Assembly (NCBI RefSeq): GCF_900497695.1
Contig: NZ_UIDD01000012.1
Location: forward strand, 64,501 to 128,500
Reading direction: 5' to 3'
DNA from: Pseudomonas wadenswilerensis
GTDB taxonomy: Bacteria; Pseudomonadota; Gammaproteobacteria; Pseudomonadales; Pseudomonadaceae
Length of the DNA stretch: 64,000 bases
The notes beneath the pieces are model-generated. The model saw nothing but the letters and a program-made list of their open reading frames with translations. It was not told the origin of the DNA and made no database searches. Position 1 is the first letter of the stretch. Each line of letters starts with the position of its first letter. A program made the translations under genes and the position numbers. This document shows positions 21,311-30,879 of the stretch, one piece after another.

Positions 21311-22652
21311 CAAGGGTGCTCCGTGAGCAGGCGTCTAGCAATGCGCCGGCTTCTTTTAGTGTGAGGTTGCGTGCGTGCAGCTGGCCGAAGCCTGGCTGGG
21401 CATCGTCACGCAGATACAAGTCGTAGTGGCCGGGGCTCTGCGCCAGCAAGGTCGCCGGGGCCACGTGGGCCATGGCGCAAGAGCGCGGGCAGCCACTCAG
21501 GTGCACGCTGGCCGGGGCACCGGGGGCCAGCAGGGTCGCCAGCAGGCGGGCATCTCCCTTGGTTTCGGCCTGGCCCTTGGCACAGCCGGCGGAACCGGTG
21601 CAGGCGACCAGACGGGACAGTTGCTCACTCGCAGAGACCAGCAGCCCCAGTTGGGCCAGACCCTCGCTGACCCGCTCGGCATGGCGCTGGGCAATAGCGG
21701 GCAGCAACAGGCTTTGCCAGGGTGTCATGCGCAGGGTGCCGTCGCCCTGTTCACGTGCAAGCCGGGCCGCGCCGCGCAGCATCGAAGGGTTCAGGCGGCC
21801 CAGCGGCGCTGCGGCACCGACAGCGCTCAGGCCGGTTTGCAACTGGGGATAAATGCCCAGATAGCTGGCCGCGGTCAGCGAGCGGCGCCATTGGCAGACC
21901 GCTGCGTCAGCCCGGATCGGCAAGCCCAACCCGGCGATAAACACCTCTGGCGCATGCTCGCTCAGCAACTGGCGCATCCGCGTCTGTTCTGGCCGGGCCA
22001 GGTCGAGAAAACGATTGAGCACCGCCAGCACCAGCTCATGCCCCCGCGTCAGGGGCACAGCGCCCAACGGCGCATCCTTGGCCGGGCACCCGGCCAGGCC
22101 GAATGCCAGCCACAGTTCGCCGTCCAGGTTCAGGGGGCTGAGCCATAAGTCATGGGGATGTTCGAGCATCGCCAGGGCTTCACCGCCATCCAGTTGCACG
22201 GCGAACTTGGCCGACAACTGATGAAAACGCGGAGTGGTTTCCAGCGACTGCAGCAGTTGCTGCGCCAAGGGCCGGGTGTCGAACAGCAACTGCGGATCAA
22301 GGCCGGCCACGGGGCTGAGCATCAGGTTACGCACATCATCGCCGGCCGCATCACGCGGGCCCAGGCCCGCCGCCAGCAGCCCTTCTATCAGAGCGCCATG
22401 CTCGCCAGCAATGCCGCGAATCTGCAGGTTGCCGCGGTTGGTGACTTCTATTTCACCCCCCGCATAGCGCTCGGCCGCAGTGGCAACGGCATCGGCCTGA
22501 TCAGCCGTCAGCGCACCGCCTGCCAGCTTGATCCGGCAGATGCCGCCGTCCAGCGCCTGGACGATGCGCCACAACCCCGGACAGGCCGAGGGACGCAGCG
22601 AAGCTTGGGGCTGGTGGGCCGATACAGGCTGGTTCAAAAGGTCACCCGGCAA
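21303..22652 (-). CDS. cobG: precorrin-3B synthase
   Basis: Oxygen-dependent, 4Fe-4S enzyme of the aerobic cobalamin route that hydroxylates precorrin-3A. The 449 residues have the sulfite/nitrite reductase-like fold: an N-terminal ferredoxin-like half (CPGLWRIVQALDGG, TNRGNLQIRG) and the iron-sulfur cysteines in CTGSAGCAKG and SGCPRSCAM. Translation seems to begin at TTG 22652, as an upstream in-frame stop excludes a longer protein and no ATG lies near the conserved start. The 101-base gap to the divergent cobL is too short for a cobalamin riboswitch and none is seen. Expression of both arms probably starts here. Confidence 0.93.
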   Translation of the reverse strand: MPGDLLNQPVSAHQPQASLRPSACPGLWRIVQALDGGICRIKLAGGALTADQADAVATAAERYAGGEIEVTNRGNLQIRGIAGEHGALIEGLLAAGLGPRDAAGDDVRNLMLSPVAGLDPQLLFDTRPLAQQLLQSLETTPRFHQLSAKFAVQLDGGEALAMLEHPHDLWLSPLNLDGELWLAFGLAGCPAKDAPLGAVPLTRGHELVLAVLNRFLDLARPEQTRMRQLLSEHAPEVFIAGLGLPIRADAAVCQWRRSLTAASYLGIYPQLQTGLSAVGAAAPLGRLNPSMLRGAARLAREQGDGTLRMTPWQSLLLPAIAQRHAERVSEGLAQLGLLVSASEQLSRLVACTGSAGCAKGQAETKGDARLLATLLAPGAPASVHLSGCPRSCAMAHVAPATLLAQSPGHYDLYLRDDAQPGFGQLHARNLTLKEAGALLDACSRSTLDD

Positions 22653-22753
22653 TCGTGAAAAGGCACTTCAGTGTAGAAGGCGCGGTATTATGCCTGCTTT
22701 GTCCGAAGGCATGAAAAGCCTGCCGGTCGGATTGCGTTGAATTGAGGAAATCC

Positions 22754-23965
22754 ATGTCGCCCTGGCTGACAGTAGTAGGTATCGGTGAAGACGGTTTCAG
22801 TGGCCTGGGCAAGCATGCCCGGCGCGCGCTACTGGGCGCCTCACGGGTGTTTGGCGGCCAGCGCCAGCTGGATCTGCTACCGCATTGCATCACTGGCGAA
22901 CGCCTGCTCTGGCCCAGCCCTTTTTCCCTGGCGCCGGTACTGGCCCTGCGTGGCGAAGCGGTGTGCGTACTGGCCAGCGGCGACCCGATGTTCTATGGCG
23001 TGGGGGCCAGCCTGGCCCGGCAGCTCGATGTCAGTGAGATGAGCGTGCTGCCGATGCCCTCCTCTTGCGCCCTGGCCGCCGCCCGCCTGGGCTGGCCGTT
23101 GCAGGAGGTGCTGACGCTTTCTGTGGTGGCCCGGCCAATCGCTGCGTTGAACGCCCATCTGTACAGCGGCGTGCGCCTGTTGGTGCTGAGCAACGATGGC
23201 TACAGCCCGGCAGCCATCGCCGCATTGCTACATGAACGTGGCTTCGGGCCGAGCCGGCTGCAGGTCTTCGAGCACCTTGGCGGCAGCGCCGAACGTCGTC
23301 TCGATGGCACTGCCGAGCACTGGCCGCACACGCAGATTGCCGACTTGAACCTGATCGCCATCGAGTGCCTGGCCGCGCCCGATGCGCCGCGCCTGTCGCC
23401 CCTGGCCGGTCTGCCGGACAGCGCCTTCAAGCACGACGGCCAGCTGACCAAGCGCGATGTGCGTGCCATTACCCTGGCGCGCCTGGCGCCGCGACCGGGT
23501 GAACTGCTCTGGGATGTCGGCGCCGGCAGCGGCTCGATCGGCATCGAGTGGATGCGTGCCCACCCCAGTTGCCGGGCGCTGGCCATCGAGTCCGATGCGG
23601 GCCGCCAGCAGTTGATCGAACACAACCGCGATGCCCTCGGCGTGCCTGGCCTGCAGTTGATCCGCGGCCGTGCGCCGATGGCCCTGCAGGGCCTGGAGCG
23701 CCCTGATGCGATCTTCATCGGCGGCGGCGTAACCCGCGAAGGCGTGCTGCAGCATTGCTGGGAGCAACTGCGCCCGGGTGGGCGCCTGGTGGCCAATGCC
23801 GTGACCCTGCAAAGCGAGCTGGCCCTGGTCAACTGGCGCGAGCAGCATGGCGGCGAGCTGAGCCGTATCCATATCGCCCAGGCGCAGCCCCTGGGCGAGT
23901 TCGACACCTGGCGCCAGGCCCTGCCGATCACCCTGCTAGAAGCGGTCAAGCCTGTCGATGCGTGA
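22754..23965 (+). CDS. cobL: precorrin-6Y C5,15-methyltransferase (decarboxylating)
   Basis: Fusion of CbiE and CbiT activities: methylates C5 and C15 and removes the acetate carboxyl at C12. Of 403 residues, the N-terminal half is a tetrapyrrole methyltransferase ([23 protein letters not shown]). The C-terminal half is a class I methyltransferase with [16 protein letters not shown], preceded by [11 protein letters not shown]. The ATG at 22754 follows GAGGAAAT; the in-frame codon at 22742 is rejected. The stop overlaps cbiD by eight bases. This is the first gene of the rightward cobalamin arm. Confidence 0.95.
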   Translation: MSPWLTVVGIGEDGFSGLGKHARRALLGASRVFGGQRQLDLLPHCITGERLLWPSPFSLAPVLALRGEAVCVLASGDPMFYGVGASLARQLDVSEMSVLPMPSSCALAAARLGWPLQEVLTLSVVARPIAALNAHLYSGVRLLVLSNDGYSPAAIAALLHERGFGPSRLQVFEHLGGSAERRLDGTAEHWPHTQIADLNLIAIECLAAPDAPRLSPLAGLPDSAFKHDGQLTKRDVRAITLARLAPRPGELLWDVGAGSGSIGIEWMRAHPSCRALAIESDAGRQQLIEHNRDALGVPGLQLIRGRAPMALQGLERPDAIFIGGGVTREGVLQHCWEQLRPGGRLVANAVTLQSELALVNWREQHGGELSRIHIAQAQPLGEFDTWRQALPITLLEAVKPVDA

Positions 23966-25055
23966 CGAAACCCGGGAACAACCCGCCCCGCTGCGCAGCG
24001 GTCTGACCACCGGCAGTTGCGCCACCGCCACCAGCCTCGCAGCGGCCCGCCTGCTGCTTGCGGGCCAAGGCGATGACGCCGTGCACATCACCCTGCCCAA
24101 GGGCAAGGTGGTGCAGATGCGTCTGGAGTTCTGCCGCCTGCTGGAGAATGGCGCCGAGGCCGGCACCCTCAAGGATGCCGGCGATGACCCGGACGTTACC
24201 CACGGCGCCCTGCTCTACAGCCAGGTGCGCTTGCAGGCAGAGCCCGGCGTGCGCTTCGTTGCCGGCAAGGGTGTCGGTACGGTGACCCGCCCCGGGCTGG
24301 TACTGGCGGTCGGCGAGCCGGCAATCAACCCGGTACCACGGCGGATGATGACCGAGCACCTGCAGCGCCTGGCTGCCGAACACGCCTACGGCGGCGGTTT
24401 CGAGGTCACGGTGAACGTCCAGGACGGTGAAAGCCTGGCGCTGAAAACCATGAACCCGCGCCTGGGCATTCTTGGCGGCCTGTCGATCCTCGGCACCAGC
24501 GGCATCGTCCGGCCGTTTTCCTGCTCGGCCTACATCGCCTCGATCCACCAGGGCATCGACGTGGCGAAGACCAACGGCTACCAGCACATCGCCGCCTGCA
24601 CCGGCAACGCCAGCGAAGACACCATGCGCCGGGTCTACAACCTGCCGGAAATCGCCTTGATCGAAATGGGCGATTTTGTCGGCGCGGTGCTCAAGCACCT
24701 GCGCAAGGTGCCTGTGGATAAACTCAGCCTGTGCGGCGGCTTTGGCAAGATCAGCAAGCTGGCCGCCGGACACATGGACCTGCACAGCCGTCATTCGAGC
24801 ATCGACCTGCCGCAATTGGCCGAATGGGCCGCGGCCATTGGTGCCGATGACGCCTTGCAAGACTCGATTCGCCAGGCCAACACCAGCCAGCAGGCCCTGG
24901 CCCTGGCCAGCGCCGCCGGGATTGCCCTGGGCGATGCCGTCTGCGCCCACGCCCTGGCCTTTGCCCGCAGCGTCGTGCCGGCGCAGGTGCAGGTGGAGGT
25001 GTTTGCCATTGATCGCCAGGGTGGCATCGTTGGCCATGCGGGGGGCTTTGCATGA
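23958..25055 (+). CDS. cbiD: cobalt-precorrin-5B C1-methyltransferase (CbiD)
   Basis: SAM-dependent C1-methyltransferase of the type known from the anaerobic cobalamin pathway. The 365-residue protein begins [17 protein letters not shown], the family hallmark. It also has [28 protein letters not shown] and a C-terminal [18 protein letters not shown]. CobF, which does this step in the classical aerobic route, is not in the window; CbiD probably takes its place. It overlaps both cobL (eight bases) and cobK (four bases). Confidence 0.95.
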   Translation: MRDETREQPAPLRSGLTTGSCATATSLAAARLLLAGQGDDAVHITLPKGKVVQMRLEFCRLLENGAEAGTLKDAGDDPDVTHGALLYSQVRLQAEPGVRFVAGKGVGTVTRPGLVLAVGEPAINPVPRRMMTEHLQRLAAEHAYGGGFEVTVNVQDGESLALKTMNPRLGILGGLSILGTSGIVRPFSCSAYIASIHQGIDVAKTNGYQHIAACTGNASEDTMRRVYNLPEIALIEMGDFVGAVLKHLRKVPVDKLSLCGGFGKISKLAAGHMDLHSRHSSIDLPQLAEWAAAIGADDALQDSIRQANTSQQALALASAAGIALGDAVCAHALAFARSVVPAQVQVEVFAIDRQGGIVGHAGGFA

Positions 25056-25765
25056 AGCGCATCCTGTTGCTCGGCGGCGTTACCGAGGCGCTGGCCATTG
25101 CCCGCACCCTGGGCCCGCAGCACGTCTACAGCCTGGCCGGGATCGGCCGGGTGCCCACTGACCTGAACTGCCAGGTACGGGTGGGAGGGTTTGGTGGCGC
25201 CGAGGGTCTGGCCGCTTACCTGCGCGCGCAAAACATCGAACTGCTGATCGACGCCACCCACCCCTATGCCGCGCAGATCAGCGCCAATGCCGCCCGCGCC
25301 GCGCAGCTCACCGGCGTGCCGTGCTGGGCTTTGCGCCGCCCGGCCTGGCAAGCCCAGGCTGGGGATGACTGGCGCGAGGTGGCCGACTGGGCCGAGCTGA
25401 TCGACGCGCTGCGCCCGTTCCAACGCCCGCTGTTTACCCTCGGCCGTGAGCCGCTGCAGCATCTGCACGAGATTCCCGCCCATCAGTTCTGGACCTTGCG
25501 CGCCCTTGAGGCCTGCCCGGGCAATGAGCGCTGCGAAGTGATCGGCGCCCGCGGGCCGTTTCACCTGGAAGACGAACGCGCGCTGTTCGAGCGCCGGCAT
25601 ATCGATGTGCTGATCAGCAAGAACAGTGGCAGCGGGGCGACCGAGCCCAAACTTGAAATCGCCAGGCAACGGCAAGTGCCGGTGTTGATCCTCAAGCGAC
25701 CAGTGCTGCCGCAAGTCGACAGGGAATTCTTCAGTCCTGCAAAGCTGCTGGCAGACTTGCCTTGA
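25052..25765 (+). CDS. cobK: precorrin-6A reductase
   Basis: NADPH-dependent reductase that converts precorrin-6A to precorrin-6B (dihydro form). The 237 residues show the N-terminal nucleotide-binding segment [14 protein letters not shown], the conserved [18 protein letters not shown], and a C-terminal [16 protein letters not shown] loop. The ATGA overlap with cbiD shows translational coupling. It is the last gene of the cobL-cbiD-cobK arm. A 140-base gap without a clear terminator separates it from nfeD. Confidence 0.95.
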   Translation: MKRILLLGGVTEALAIARTLGPQHVYSLAGIGRVPTDLNCQVRVGGFGGAEGLAAYLRAQNIELLIDATHPYAAQISANAARAAQLTGVPCWALRRPAWQAQAGDDWREVADWAELIDALRPFQRPLFTLGREPLQHLHEIPAHQFWTLRALEACPGNERCEVIGARGPFHLEDERALFERRHIDVLISKNSGSGATEPKLEIARQRQVPVLILKRPVLPQVDREFFSPAKLLADLP

Positions 25766-25905
25766 TGGATTTGTTTACACCACAACCTGTGGGCGCATAG
25801 CCATACAAACCAGATTTTAAGAAATTTCTTACTGGGTTGATTTGCCCCGTCCCCACCCCTCTGCCTTACACTACACCCCTCCTCCCCCCGGAAGACTTCA
25901 CCCAT

Positions 25906-26343
25906 ATGGAAATGCAATGGTGGATCTGGCTGGTATTCGGTTTCGGCCTCGTAGTGCTCGAACTGGTCCTGCCAACCTTCTTCATCCTCTGGTTCGGCAT
26001 CGGTGCCGTGCTGGTTTCGCTCATTGCCTTTTTGGCGCCAAGTCTGCAACTCGACATGCAGGTGCTGCTCTGGGTGGTGTTCTCGTCGATTACCACGCTG
26101 CTGTGGTTCAAGGTGTTTCGCAAGAAACAGCCCGACACCCGCTGGACCGCCGACAGCGTAATCGGCGAGGTCGGCCTGCTCACCGCCACGGTCTCTGAAT
26201 TCCAGAAAGGCCGCGTGCGCTTCCAGAAACCCGTCCTGGGCAACGAGGAGTGGATCTGCGTTGCCGATGCCGAAATCCCCTCGGGCGAGCGCGTGCGCAT
26301 CACCGCCATCGAAGGCAATACCGCCCGGGTTACCCGGGCCTGA
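25906..26343 (+). CDS. NfeD-like membrane protein
   Basis: Short-form NfeD protein of 145 residues. Two or three N-terminal helices (WWIWLVFGFGLVVLEL, LPTFFILWFGIGAVLVSLIA, and a further one) precede a soluble OB-fold-like domain ending in GERVRITAIEGNTARV. Such proteins are encoded beside stomatin-like proteins, as here, and are thought to act with them in membrane microdomains. I chose the ATG at 25906; a start two codons later is also possible. The upstream frame to 25837 is not protein-like. The stomatin gene begins 25 bases downstream. Confidence 0.9.
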   Translation: MEMQWWIWLVFGFGLVVLELVLPTFFILWFGIGAVLVSLIAFLAPSLQLDMQVLLWVVFSSITTLLWFKVFRKKQPDTRWTADSVIGEVGLLTATVSEFQKGRVRFQKPVLGNEEWICVADAEIPSGERVRITAIEGNTARVTRA

Positions 26344-26368
26344 TCAGCAAAAAAGGAAGCTTTGACTC

Positions 26369-27226
26369 ATGACCAGCCTTATCGTCGTCGGGACTATCGC
26401 CGCGTTCGTCCTCATCACCCTGTTCAAGGGGGTGCGCATCGTGCCTCAGGGCGAGGAGTGGATCGTCGAGCGCCTGGGCCGCTACCACAGCACCCTCAAG
26501 CCGGGCCTGAACCTGCTGATCCCGTACATGGACGTGGTTGCCTACCGCCTGCCGACCAAGGACATCATCCTCGACGTGCAGCAGCAGGAAATCATCACCC
26601 GCGACAATGCAGTGATCGTCGCCAACGCCCTGTGCTTCGCCAAGGTCGTCGACCCGCAGAAGGCCGCCTACGGTGTGCAGGACTTCTCCTTCGCAGTGAC
26701 CAGCCTGACCATGACCTCGCTGCGCGCCATCGTCGGCGCCATGGACCTGGACGAAGCGCTGTCGAGCCGCGAACAGATCAAGGCGCGCCTGCGCGAAGCC
26801 ATGTCCGAGCAGACCGAAGACTGGGGCGTGACCGTGCGCTCGGTAGAGATCCAGGACATCAAGCCGTCGCAGAACATGCAGGCCGCCATGGAGCGCCAGG
26901 CTGCCGCCGAACGCGAGCGTAAAGCCGACGTGACCCGTGCCGAAGGCGCCAAGCAGGCGGCCATCCTCGAAGCCGAAGCGCGCCAGCAGGCAGCCAAGCT
27001 CGACGCCGAGGCGCAGATCAACCTCGCCGAAGCCTCGGCGCGTTCGATCACCCTGGTCAAGGACGCGGTCGGTACCGAGATCACCCCGGCCATGTACCTG
27101 CTTGGCGAGCGCTATATCGGCGCCATGGAGAGCCTTGCCAGCAGCGACAACGCCAAGGTCGTGGTGCTGCCCGCCGACCTCCAGGAAACCGTGCGCGGGC
27201 TGATGGGCCGCAACAAGCAGGCCTGA
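26369..27226 (+). CDS. SPFH/stomatin-like membrane protease regulator (QmcA/YbbK family)
   Basis: Stomatin-like protein of 285 residues, anchored by one N-terminal helix (IVVGTIAAFVLITLF). The band-7 domain (about 25-180: GVRIVPQGEEWIVERLGRYH, LDVQQQEIITRDNA) is followed by an Ala/Glu/Arg-rich coiled coil (about 180-245). The family forms large membrane rings; E. coli QmcA was found with the FtsH-HflKC complex. It pairs with the NfeD gene just upstream. A GC-rich hairpin with a T-tract follows the stop. Confidence 0.93.
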   Translation: MTSLIVVGTIAAFVLITLFKGVRIVPQGEEWIVERLGRYHSTLKPGLNLLIPYMDVVAYRLPTKDIILDVQQQEIITRDNAVIVANALCFAKVVDPQKAAYGVQDFSFAVTSLTMTSLRAIVGAMDLDEALSSREQIKARLREAMSEQTEDWGVTVRSVEIQDIKPSQNMQAAMERQAAAERERKADVTRAEGAKQAAILEAEARQQAAKLDAEAQINLAEASARSITLVKDAVGTEITPAMYLLGERYIGAMESLASSDNAKVVVLPADLQETVRGLMGRNKQA

Positions 27227-27232
27227 TGCGAA

Positions 27233-27272
27233 CCGGGAGTGCGGCACTTCACCGCACCCCCGGTAATTTTTC
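27233..27272 (+). terminator. intrinsic terminator after the stomatin gene
   Basis: CCGGGaGTGCGG / CCGCACcCCCGG with one mismatch and a CACTTCA loop, then TAATTTTTCC. Confidence 0.75.
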
Positions 27273-27322
27273 CTATACTGGGCGCTACAATAGCCACCTC
27301 TGATTCCTGACCGGATCTTTCC

Positions 27323-27715
27323 ATGTCCCCATATCGGCCCGCCATCGCCTGGATCGCCTGCTTCGCAGTGCTGTTCAATCTGCTGGCCATGCCGTTGGCG
27401 TCCGCAGCTCCCAAGGGGCCGGCCGAACAACTGCTGTGGGGCGCCTTCTGTTCGAGTGTCGGCGGCAAGGCCAAGGCTGAAATCATCGCCCTGGGCAAGA
27501 TCGACCTCGGCCAGCAAGGCGATGATCACTCCAACATGCAGCACTGCTGGTGCTGCTCTGGTGCTGCGCCATTGCTGGCGCTTCCCGGGCATACCCCGCA
27601 GCTGAGCAAACCGCTGGCCCTGTCGATCGGGCTCGAACCGCTGCTGACGGCCTATCAACCCACGCCACGCCAACAGTGGCCGGCCCTCAACCCCCGCGCC
27701 TCCCCTCTGGTCTGA
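27323..27715 (+). CDS. DUF2946 exported protein (copper cluster)
   Basis: Small exported protein of 130 residues with a signal peptide (cleavage probably after LASA, about residue 28) and a HCWCCSG motif at about 74-80. DUF2946 proteins are found next to copper genes in proteobacteria, and the Cys/His motif fits metal binding, but no activity is known. It opens a cluster with the PCu(A)C chaperone and OprC. TATACT and TACAAT stretches lie in the 96-base leader, but I cannot assign a promoter with confidence. Confidence 0.78.
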   Translation: MSPYRPAIAWIACFAVLFNLLAMPLASAAPKGPAEQLLWGAFCSSVGGKAKAEIIALGKIDLGQQGDDHSNMQHCWCCSGAAPLLALPGHTPQLSKPLALSIGLEPLLTAYQPTPRQQWPALNPRASPLV

Positions 27716-27762
27716 GTTCACTACGCTAACTGCTGCGAACCTGACTCGACTGGAGAATCACC

Positions 27763-28233
27763 ATGTTCAAGAACGCCCTGCTGCTGGCCGCGCTGATGCT
27801 GCCGGCGACCTTTGCCACTGCCCATGAATACACCGTCGGCGAGCTGCACATCGCGCACCCGTGGTCGCAGGAACTGCCACCGAACGCGCCCAACGTCGCG
27901 GCCTATTTCGTCGTGCATAACAACGGCAAGACTGCCGACACCCTGCTCAGCGTCGACAGCCCGATCAGCGACGACGCCCAGTTGCACGAGCATGTGCACA
28001 AAGATGGCCTGATGAAAATGCAGCAGGTCCAAAGTGTCGAAGTACCAGCGGACGGTGAGCTGAAGTTCGCCCCCGGCGCCTACCATGTGATGCTGATGCA
28101 GCCCAAGGACCGCAGCCTGCTGGCTGACGGCAAGCGCTTCCCGCTGACCCTGCACTTCAAGAACGCCGGTGACATCACCGTCGAGGTCGCGGTGCAAAAA
28201 AATGCACCCGAGGAAGCCGCCCACAGCCACTGA
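27763..28233 (+). CDS. periplasmic copper chaperone PCu(A)C
   Basis: Periplasmic Cu(I) carrier that in related systems delivers copper to cytochrome oxidase or passes it to importers. The 156-residue protein has a signal peptide ending ATFATA. The copper motif H-X10-M-X21-H-X-M is exact: His75, Met86, His108 and Met110. The C-terminus EEAAHSH adds more histidines. A ribosome site (CTGGAG) precedes the ATG. It lies 47 bases after one DUF2946 gene and 22 bases before another, so the three are likely one transcript. Confidence 0.93.
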   Translation: MFKNALLLAALMLPATFATAHEYTVGELHIAHPWSQELPPNAPNVAAYFVVHNNGKTADTLLSVDSPISDDAQLHEHVHKDGLMKMQQVQSVEVPADGELKFAPGAYHVMLMQPKDRSLLADGKRFPLTLHFKNAGDITVEVAVQKNAPEEAAHSH

Positions 28234-28255
28234 GTGCTGAAGAAAGCTGCCCGGC

Positions 28256-28678
28256 GTGACTAGCGCCCGCAGCAGGTTCACCCGCCCCGCGCGTCCTGAG
28301 TCCAGGACGGTTCGCGGCAGCTGGCTGAGCCTGTTCGCCATGTTGATGATCTTTATCGGCCCACTGGTTTCCCAGTCGATGCCGATGGATCACCGTGCCA
28401 TGCCAGCCGGCATGAGCATGGCCATGGACAGCGCCGCCGATTGCCATGCCGACAGCCATCACGGCAGCAGCCCGTCGCTAAAGGTAATCTGGGAGAAGTG
28501 CGGCTATTGCAGCCTGTTCTTCCATTGCCCGGCATTGCCCCAGGCGCTGAGCCTGCTCAACACTGAAGCCGTCCCCGCCAACAGCCAACTGCTCGTTCAC
28601 CCGCGCCAGGGGCATGCCCGGCAGACGGTATTCCCCGGCGCCCGCAGCCGCGCGCCACCCGCCTTCATCGTCGTCTGA
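28256..28678 (+). CDS. DUF2946 protein, second copy (copper cluster)
   Basis: 140-residue protein starting at GTG. One transmembrane or signal helix (WLSLFAMLMIFIGPLV) precedes a Met/His-rich stretch (SMPMDHRAMPAGMSMAMDS, then DCHADSHHG). A WEKCGYCSLFFHCP motif matches the DUF2946 pattern. The Met/His content suggests copper binding. The ribosome site is weak, and translation may depend on the upstream PCu(A)C gene. It differs clearly from the first DUF2946 copy, so the two are not a recent duplication. The TonB receptor gene starts 78 bases on. Confidence 0.78.
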   Translation: MTSARSRFTRPARPESRTVRGSWLSLFAMLMIFIGPLVSQSMPMDHRAMPAGMSMAMDSAADCHADSHHGSSPSLKVIWEKCGYCSLFFHCPALPQALSLLNTEAVPANSQLLVHPRQGHARQTVFPGARSRAPPAFIVV

Positions 28679-28756
28679 ACCCACTACCCGCGCCCGAAGT
28701 CCGGTATCTGCCGTCGACTGCGCGCACCCTTACGACTGATCGATGTTGGAATCATT

Positions 28757-30823
28757 ATGTCCGGCTGCACCGCTGTTTTTCGTCTGTCCCTGCAAGGGAC
28801 CATCGCCGTGATTTGCGGCACCCTGCTCAGCCCCCTGGTCCTGGCCGCCAGCCAGGGCCATGACGAGCACCTGCATGAGCATAACGAGCTGAGCCCGACG
28901 GTGATCACCGCCGTCGCCCCCAGCTCGCCGCTGACCATCGTCACCAACCCCAAGGACCCACGCCAGCCGGTACCGGCCAGTGATGGCGCCGATTACCTGA
29001 AGACCATCCCCGGCTTCTCGGCGATTCGCGCCGGCGGCACCAATGGCGACCCGGTACTGCGCGGCATGTTCGGCTCACGCCTGAACATCCTCACCAACGG
29101 CGGCGTGATGCTCGGCGCCTGCCCCAACCGCATGGACGCCCCCACCTCGTACATCTCGCCGGAAACCTATGACCGCCTGACCGTGATCAAGGGTCCGCAA
29201 AGCGTGATCTGGGGCCCGGGCGCCTCGGCCGGGACCATCCTCTTCGATCGCGAGCCGGAGAAATTCGGCGAGCTTGGCAGCCGGGTCAATGCCAGCCTGC
29301 TGGGCGGCTCCAACGGCCGCTTCGACAAGGTGCTGGATGCCGCAGCGGGCAACCGCTACGGCTATGCGCGCTTCGTCGGCAACCAGTCGCGCTCCGACGA
29401 CTATGAAGACGGCAATGGCGACACCGTGCCGTCGCGCTGGGACAAGTGGAACGGCGACGTGGCCCTGGGCTGGACCCCGGACGCCGATACCCTGGTGGAA
29501 CTGACCGCCGGCAAGGGCGACGGCGAGGCCCGCTATGCCGGCCGTGGCATGGACGGTTCGCAGTTCAAGCGCGAAAGCCTTGGCCTGCGCTTCGAGAAGT
29601 CCAACATCGGCGAGGTCTTCGACAAGCTCGAAGCCCAGGTCTACTACAACTACGCCGACCACGTGATGGACAACTACAGCCTGCGCACGCCCTCGGGCAT
29701 GGGCATGATGGGCATGCCCATGGTCAGCAACGTCGACCGTCGCACCCTCGGCGGGCGGATCAAGGGCACCTGGCGCTGGGATGACCTGCAACTGATCAGC
29801 GGCATCGACGCGCAAACCAACGAGCACCGCCAGCGCGGCGGCATGGGCGTCGATGCACACAAGCACATGGCCTGGACCAAGGACGCCGACTTCCACAACT
29901 ACGGGGTGTTCGGCGAACTGACCTGGTACGCCGCCGAACAGGACCGGCTGATCACCGGTGCCCGCCTGGACCGCGCCTCGGCCAAGGACTATCGGGCCAC
30001 CAGCGCCACCCGCGGCGACACCCGCGCCGATACCTTGCCCAGCGGTTTTATCCGCTACGAGCATGACCTGGTGGATATCCCCGCCACCACCTACGTCGGC
30101 CTCGGCCACGCCCAGCGCTTCCCCGACTACTGGGAGCTGTTCTCGCCCAAATCCGGCCCGGCCGGCTCAGTCAACGCCTTCGACAGCATCAAGCCGGAGA
30201 AAACCACCCAGCTCGACTTCGGCATCCAGTACCAGACCGATACCGTCGACGCCTGGGCGTCGGGCTATGTCGGGCAGATCCGCGACTACATCCTCTTCGA
30301 CTACCGGCCGGGGATGATGGGCATGCCCAGCTCGCAAGCGCAGAACATCGACGCGCGGATCATGGGCGGCGAACTGGGCGCGGCGTACAAGTTGACCAGC
30401 AACTGGAAAGCTGACGCCACCCTGGCCTACGCTTGGGGCAAGAACAGCAGCGACGGCAAGGCACTGCCGCAGATGCCACCGCTGGAAAGCCGCCTGGGTC
30501 TGACCTACAGCCGTGATGTGTGGAGCGCTGGCGCCTTGTGGCGCCTGGTGGCGGCGCAGAACCGCATCGCCGAGAACTCCGGCAACGTAGTGGGCAAGGA
30601 CTACGAAAAAAGCGGTGGTTTCGGCGTGTTCTCGCTCAACGGCGCCTACAAGGTCAGCAACAACCTCAAGCTCAGTGCCGGGGTCGACAACCTGTTCGAC
30701 AAGGCTTACGCCGAACACCTGAACCTGGCGGGCAACGCCGGCTTCGGCTACCCGGCCACCGACCCGCAGCCGATCAACGAACCAGGGCGTACGTTCTGGA
30801 CCAAGGTCGACCTGAGTTTCTGA
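28757..30823 (+). CDS. oprC: TonB-dependent copper receptor OprC
   Basis: Outer-membrane TonB-dependent receptor of 688 residues, similar to P. aeruginosa OprC, which imports copper. After the signal peptide comes a His-rich stretch (GHDEHLHEHNELS). A plug domain (about 55-190) contains RGMFGSRLNILTNGGVMLGACPNRMD, the region where OprC binds copper by Cys and Met; the CxxxM pair is present. The 22-strand barrel ends in the usual aromatic residue (KVDLSF). Met clusters (MGMMGMPM) occur in barrel loops. It follows the copper chaperone genes and precedes a PepSY protein. Confidence 0.93.
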   Translation: MSGCTAVFRLSLQGTIAVICGTLLSPLVLAASQGHDEHLHEHNELSPTVITAVAPSSPLTIVTNPKDPRQPVPASDGADYLKTIPGFSAIRAGGTNGDPVLRGMFGSRLNILTNGGVMLGACPNRMDAPTSYISPETYDRLTVIKGPQSVIWGPGASAGTILFDREPEKFGELGSRVNASLLGGSNGRFDKVLDAAAGNRYGYARFVGNQSRSDDYEDGNGDTVPSRWDKWNGDVALGWTPDADTLVELTAGKGDGEARYAGRGMDGSQFKRESLGLRFEKSNIGEVFDKLEAQVYYNYADHVMDNYSLRTPSGMGMMGMPMVSNVDRRTLGGRIKGTWRWDDLQLISGIDAQTNEHRQRGGMGVDAHKHMAWTKDADFHNYGVFGELTWYAAEQDRLITGARLDRASAKDYRATSATRGDTRADTLPSGFIRYEHDLVDIPATTYVGLGHAQRFPDYWELFSPKSGPAGSVNAFDSIKPEKTTQLDFGIQYQTDTVDAWASGYVGQIRDYILFDYRPGMMGMPSSQAQNIDARIMGGELGAAYKLTSNWKADATLAYAWGKNSSDGKALPQMPPLESRLGLTYSRDVWSAGALWRLVAAQNRIAENSGNVVGKDYEKSGGFGVFSLNGAYKVSNNLKLSAGVDNLFDKAYAEHLNLAGNAGFGYPATDPQPINEPGRTFWTKVDLSF

Positions 30824-30831
30824 TCCAACCC

Positions 30832-30854
30832 GGGCGCGATCACTGATCGCGCCC
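30832..30854. other. perfect palindrome after oprC
   Basis: GGGCGCGATCA-C-TGATCGCGCCC, 11-bp arms with one central base, nine bases after the oprC stop. No T-tract follows, so it may protect the mRNA end or be a weak terminator or binding site. Confidence 0.5.
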
Positions 30855-30879
30855 TACCCAGGCAACACGGGAGCGCTCC

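Noticed and set aside
22653-22753. Cobalamin riboswitch between cobG and cobL
   Set aside because: Only 101 bases are available between divergent genes and no B12-box structure was seen.
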